Shown one piece after another: positions 21,789 through 24,110 of a DNA stretch of 24,110 nucleotides; within the stretch, counting starts at the first letter, position 1; the number at the start of each line of letters is the position of its first letter. Below the pieces are notes generated by a model, which saw only the letters and a program-made list of their open reading frames with translations, made no database searches and had not been told where the DNA came from. The DNA lies in IMG/VR virus record IMGVR_UViG_3300032223_002329, positions 1-24,110 of that record; one strand, written 5' to 3'. The stretch is from a virus. The translations under genes and the position numbers were made by a program.

Positions 21789-22026
21789 CATCATCATCAT
21801 CCAGATGTATCTCCGCATCTGGATAAGATTGTGGTTCTGTTTTAGAAGCGTGTTTTTTATCTCTTGGAATTATTGGTATCGTATTATCACCTGAGTGATA
21901 CAGATCAATTCCATAATAAAGCCTAGCTTCCAAAACAATTATTTTTTCTGTGCTTCCAGGGGGATGTGGACAAAAGCTTGCAGCTTCGTCATACGAGAGA
22001 AGTTTATGTTTTTGCTTCTTAGGCAT
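21784..22026 (-). CDS. Small hypothetical protein, first gene of the leftward operon
   Basis: Length is 80 residues; GGAG lies 8 bases before the ATG. It begins basic ('MPKKQKHKLLSYDEAASFCPHPPGSTEKIIVLEARLYYGIDLYHSGD') and ends in an acidic tail ('EIHLDDDDD'). The segment 'PPGS.EK..VLEARL..G..L.H..D' matches, from memory, a pattern found in small proteins of planctomycete genomes and phages. There is no signal peptide and no recognised domain. It is the promoter-proximal gene after the 22069-22097 promoter, so it should be among the earliest expressed; an early takeover or regulatory role is an inference. Confidence 0.65.
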   Translation of the reverse strand: MPKKQKHKLLSYDEAASFCPHPPGSTEKIIVLEARLYYGIDLYHSGDNTIPIIPRDKKHASKTEPQSYPDAEIHLDDDDD

Positions 22027-22068
22027 CGTGCCAACTCCAAACTCAGTTCCACTCCCACCACATCGTCT

Positions 22069-22097
22069 ATCCTACGATTAGATAATTTAAAAGTCAA
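22069..22097 (-). promoter_or_regulatory. Sigma70-type promoter for the leftward replication operon
   Basis: Read on the minus strand, TTGACT (22097-22092) and TAGGAT (22074-22069) are separated by exactly 17 bases. The -35 matches consensus at 5 of 6 positions and the -10 at 4 of 6. It is correctly placed about 43 bases before the first leftward ATG (22026), in the 185-base divergent gap 22027-22211. It probably drives the early block down to 14079. This is the best promoter match I see in the window. Confidence 0.65.
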
Positions 22098-22163
22098 ACC
22101 CAAATCAGAAAAAAAAAGAAAATAAAGGAAAATAAAAGATTCTGTGGTAATTAATAATATTTA

Positions 22164-22172
22164 TGCTAGAAT
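22164..22172 (+). promoter_or_regulatory. Candidate extended -10 promoter for the rightward recombination operon
   Basis: TGCTAGAAT, identical to the box at 12110-12118, lies 39 bases before the ATG at 22212. The distance from box to start is also identical (39 bases in both). The leader in both ends TTTTGAAAGG then TGC and ATATG. The rest of the 22027-22211 gap holds an A-rich tract (about 22110-22140) and no other clear feature. Confidence 0.5.
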
Positions 22173-22211
22173 AATAATGTTGGAAATTTAATCTTTTGAA
22201 AGGGGTGCTAT

Positions 22212-22406
22212 ATGTGGTACGCAATCCACGATAATCTTCTCGCTTTAGCTCGATGGCTGAAGGAAGAAGGACAATGGGATGGTGCTGGTGGTGTGGGAAA
22301 TCTGATTTACTATTTTGAAAAACCTTGGAAATATGATGCTGAATGGAATGCCTATCAAGCATCACTAGAGAAGGAGAAGGGAAATGCCAAAAAGACACGG
22401 GTCTAA
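22212..22406 (+). CDS. Small hypothetical protein
   Basis: Length is 64 residues; AAAGGGG (22199-22205) lies 6 bases before the ATG. Sequence: 'WYAIHDNLLALARWLKEEGQWDG', a Gly-rich turn, then 'NLIYYFEKPWKYDAEWNAYQASLEKEK'. It is Trp/Tyr-rich with two amphipathic helices. The 'FEKPW.....EW..Y' pattern occurs in small phage proteins of unknown role. It opens the rightward recombination operon and its end overlaps the Arc-like gene by 23 bases in another frame. Function is not assigned. Confidence 0.65.
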   Translation: MWYAIHDNLLALARWLKEEGQWDGAGGVGNLIYYFEKPWKYDAEWNAYQASLEKEKGNAKKTRV

Positions 22407-22554
22407 AAAAGATAGGCAGAAACTCACAGTAGTTTTTCGACCTAATTCGGATTTAAAAGAACAGTTGAATTTTCTGGCTTTGTCCCAGAATAGAACTATG
22501 AATGGTCAGGTTTTAGATATCCTTGAGAAATTTTTTAAAGAAAGAGCAATCTAA
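22384..22554 (+). CDS. Arc-like ribbon-helix-helix DNA-binding protein
   Basis: This 56-residue gene starts at ATG 22384 (GGAGAAGGGA just upstream) and ends TAA at 22552-22554, overlapping both neighbours. The N-terminus is basic ('MPKRHGSKKDRQ'), followed by a single beta strand 'KLTVVFRPN' and two helices 'DLKEQLNFLALSQN' and 'TMNGQVLDILEKFFKER'. That strand-helix-helix order, with a hydrophobic pattern like 'F.lRlP..L...l..lA...grS.N.e....Le', is the Arc/MetJ ribbon-helix-helix fold. It would bind operator DNA as a dimer of dimers. Being second in the rightward operon beside the divergent promoters at 22069 and 22164, it is a good candidate regulator of that switch; the target is inferred. 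Confidence 0.75.
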   Translation: MPKRHGSKKDRQKLTVVFRPNSDLKEQLNFLALSQNRTMNGQVLDILEKFFKERAI

Positions 22555-23339
22555 TGTTTCCAATTGAATATGTGTCTCACTCCCGCCTTGAATTGTTTAG
22601 AAAATCACCTGTTCTGTATAAGAAGACTTATATAGACAAGGTTGTGGTTCGTGATCCTTCTCCAGCTATGATTTTAGGTTCCTTAGTTCATGCAATGTTG
22701 CTGGAACCAGATAAAGTTGCGGAACGATTTTCCGTTGCCCCAGTCTGTGATAAGCGAACTAAAATTGGCAAAGAGACTTGGGATAATTTTAAAACATCTT
22801 TAGCAGATGGCGTTGAAATTATAACCCATGATGATGTCGAGCAAGCTAATAAAATGATTGCTGCGATTGCAGAAAATTCTGCATCACAGTATTTCAATTG
22901 TTCTGGCGTTATCCGTGAACAAGAGATTTTAACCACTATTGAATTTGATGGACAACCATTGCAGATCAAATTCATTCCTGATATGTATTGCGTAGAAAAG
23001 GGTTTCTTGGTCGATCTAAAAACAGTTGGTTCTTACGATCCTATGGATTGGGCCAAGGAATGTGTATTTAATGGATACTTAAGGCAGATGGCTTTATATC
23101 GATTCTGCCTTAGATCGATGCAAATTCCAATCAATGATGTGTACCATATCATCGTAGACAAGAACGAGTATCCTTCATGTATGATTTGCCAGTTTGATTC
23201 TAGCGATTTAGATCGTGCTGAAAATCAAGTCTTTGAAGCGATTCGCAAGTATCTTTCCGCTCACCAAACAGGTACATTTGTGCCTGAGTATTATGGCATT
23301 GTGCCAAAGATTACTGCACCAGCATGGTCATGGAGATAA
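22554..23339 (+). CDS. PD-(D/E)XK exonuclease, RecE/DUF3799 type
   Basis: Length is 261 residues; the start overlaps the previous stop (TAATG). Nuclease motifs in order are 'LGSLVHAMLLEP' (His46), 'IREQEILTTIEF' (Glu122/Glu124 region), 'IKFIPDMYCV' (Asp143), 'FLVDLKTVGS' (Asp154-x-Lys156) and 'GYLRQMALYRF' (Gln178...Tyr182). This is the active-site set of RecE/exonuclease VIII-like and DUF3799 phage nucleases, all residues present. It would degrade one strand from DNA ends to make 3' tails for annealing. The usual partner annealase is not adjacent; the Sak4-like ATPase with DUF669-like proteins across the divergent promoter could fill that role. RusA follows directly. Confidence 0.88.
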   Translation: MFPIEYVSHSRLELFRKSPVLYKKTYIDKVVVRDPSPAMILGSLVHAMLLEPDKVAERFSVAPVCDKRTKIGKETWDNFKTSLADGVEIITHDDVEQANKMIAAIAENSASQYFNCSGVIREQEILTTIEFDGQPLQIKFIPDMYCVEKGFLVDLKTVGSYDPMDWAKECVFNGYLRQMALYRFCLRSMQIPINDVYHIIVDKNEYPSCMICQFDSSDLDRAENQVFEAIRKYLSAHQTGTFVPEYYGIVPKITAPAWSWR

Positions 23340-23340
23340 T

Positions 23341-23712
23341 ATGCCAGTTGATCCAATACTCTTTACCCTTCCTCCATCAGCAAATAGCTGCTGGAGGAAT
23401 TATAAAGGTCGAGTTATCCTTAGTGAAAAGTATCGCCAATGGAGGGAGGAAAACCTTCACCATGTGAATGATCGAAACAAGATAGAAGCCTGTTTGTTTC
23501 CTGTGGATGTACTTATTATGGTGTACCCTGGAAAAAACTGGAGAAAATCTGATCTGGATAATCGCATTAAGCCGATATTAGACCAACTCCAGCATTGTGG
23601 GTATCTGCTTGGTGATGATACTGATTGTGTTAAATCTATTACTATTAAGCTGTGTCAAAAGCTTAAAAATGACGATGAATCTTATGTGGCAATTGAGCTT
23701 ACCAAAAACTAA
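23341..23712 (+). CDS. rusA: RusA-family Holliday junction resolvase
   Basis: The ATG at 23341 is 1 base after the nuclease stop, with GGAG about 5 bases upstream; a longer in-frame ORF from 23215 overlaps the previous gene and is not needed. The 123-residue product matches RusA throughout: 'LPPSANSCWRNYKGRVILSEKYRQWREE' (10-37), 'KSDLDNRIKPILDQLQ' with Asp71 and Asp73, and 'LLGDDTDCVKSITI' with Asp92/93, the acidic metal-binding set, plus Lys77-region basic residue. RusA dimers cut four-way junctions formed during recombination and replication, clearing branches before packaging. Length is normal for the family. Confidence 0.92.
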   Translation: MPVDPILFTLPPSANSCWRNYKGRVILSEKYRQWREENLHHVNDRNKIEACLFPVDVLIMVYPGKNWRKSDLDNRIKPILDQLQHCGYLLGDDTDCVKSITIKLCQKLKNDDESYVAIELTKN

Positions 23713-23726
23713 AAGGAAAGGTTATA

Positions 23727-24110
23727 ATGTTCTTTAATAAAGATTCGGGGAATGGAAGCCCAGAGGATAACAAAATGGCAAAAATTTCTAAAGTTGCAGC
23801 AGTTCAAACCTGTGCTAGAAGAGCTTGCTTTATCGCAAGAGAACTCACAGGGCTTGAAATAATGCCTGACGAGATGTTTGCTGCTGCCTCAGAAGCTTTG
23901 GCTAATCTATCGGTGCTTTGGGAAGATTCAGAAGTAGCTAAACGCAAGCCCGATTCCTACATTAATTTTGCTGCTTGTATGGCTTGCTGTGAATGGTCTA
24001 AGTCTGTCAGGAAGGTTGACAGTAACGAGCCTTACGAGCTTAATAAGAAGCGTATTGCTGACCTATTGGAAGAGGTTGCAGAAATTGTAGATGGTTTGTT
24101 TCCTGGGTTA
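23727..24110 (+). CDS. Hypothetical phage protein, 3' end outside window
   Basis: Open from the ATG at 23727 (AAGGAAAGG upstream, about 6 bases) to the end of the window: 128 codons and no stop. Sequence starts 'MFFNKDSGNGSPEDNKMAKISKVAAVQTCARR', continues 'ACFIARELTGLEIMPDEMFAAASEALANLSVLWEDSE', 'YINFAACMACCEWSK', and is helical throughout with Cys scattered. An internal ATG (the 'MAKISK' Met) is a possible alternative start. The family is not recognised. It follows rusA by 14 bases and belongs to the same operon. Confidence 0.65.
   Translation, partial: MFFNKDSGNGSPEDNKMAKISKVAAVQTCARRACFIARELTGLEIMPDEMFAAASEALANLSVLWEDSEVAKRKPDSYINFAACMACCEWSKSVRKVDSNEPYELNKKRIADLLEEVAEIVDGLFPGL

Noticed and set aside
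22100-22140. A-rich tract as a replication origin
   Set aside because: It is AT-rich but has no iterons or DnaA-type boxes that I can see; not enough to call an origin.
23215-23340. Extended N-terminus for RusA
   Set aside because: RusA similarity starts at the ATG at 23341, and the extension overlaps the RecE-like gene out of frame.
1-24110. tRNA genes, integrase, attachment sites, retron or toxin-antitoxin systems
   Set aside because: I looked on both strands and saw no cloverleaf-like or recombinase/reverse-transcriptase sequence; the Arc-like gene has no toxin partner.

Overview
The window reads as one stretch of a tailed double-stranded DNA bacteriophage genome (or prophage), AT-rich and tightly packed. 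Many genes overlap in ATGA, TAATG or TGATG junctions and nearly all carry clear Shine-Dalgarno sequences, so the host is a bacterium. No integrase, repressor-integrase pair, portal, capsid protease, major capsid, tape-measure protein or DNA polymerase is visible, so this is only part of the genome. Several accessory proteins resemble types I associate with Planctomycetes and their phages: a secreted beta-sandwich protein with a Pro/Ala linker at 4735, a small exported Cys-containing protein at 6409, the C-terminal Cys cluster of the 8744 product, and the 'PPGS..EK..VLEARL' protein at 21784. A planctomycete host is therefore an inference from memory, not a proven point.

Layout. (1) 1-11161, rightward: tail and fibre genes. 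A partial fibre protein is followed by a tail-collar protein, more fibre genes, and a fibre-like protein with a 77-residue Thr-Pro tract. Next comes an operon at 3881-6371: a one-TM holin-like protein, a small hydrophobic-tailed protein, an out-of-frame HNH nuclease, a secreted protein and a papain-fold cysteine peptidase. A small exported protein and a strong intrinsic terminator (6645-6677) close that block. Five further genes (6689-11161) encode mostly unrecognised, probably virion-associated proteins. The last one reuses a Pro/Thr linker and C-terminal domain like that of the 3177 gene. (2) 11268-12090, leftward: two small unknown genes, separated from the structural block by a structured inverted repeat. 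(3) 12158-14140, rightward: a small helical protein, a terminase-small-like protein and the terminase large subunit. (4) 14079-22026, leftward: the replication block, driven by a good sigma70-type promoter at 22069-22097. It encodes (in transcription order) two or three small unknown proteins, a RecA/Sak4-like ATPase, a DUF669-like protein, a tiny lipoprotein, an unknown protein, a second DUF669-like protein, a degenerate PD-(D/E)XK-like protein, a RadD-like SF2 helicase, and a primase-polymerase/helicase fusion. (5) 22212-24110, rightward: a small protein, an Arc-like regulator, a RecE/DUF3799-type nuclease, a RusA resolvase and a gene cut by the window end.

How it fits together. Blocks 4 and 5 diverge from a shared 185-base control region and look like an early DNA replication and recombination module: origin priming and unwinding (Prim-Pol/helicase), remodelling (SF2 helicase), single-strand annealing or coating (Sak4-like ATPase, DUF669-like proteins), end resection (RecE-like) and junction resolution (RusA). 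Block 3 packages DNA. Block 1 builds the host-contact end of the virion and may contain the lysis functions. Extended -10 boxes of the form TGnTAnAAT recur at the heads of the rightward operons.

Points most worth attention: the HNH gene that has no usable start and sits +1 out of frame after a T7 run; the paralogous Pro/Thr-linked C-terminal domains; the FCCH-like domain inserted into the tail-collar domain; the 50-residue lipoprotein whose start codon lies in a hairpin; the structured element at 11163-11256; the degenerate nuclease; and the 62-base tail-to-tail coding overlap of terminase and primase-helicase.
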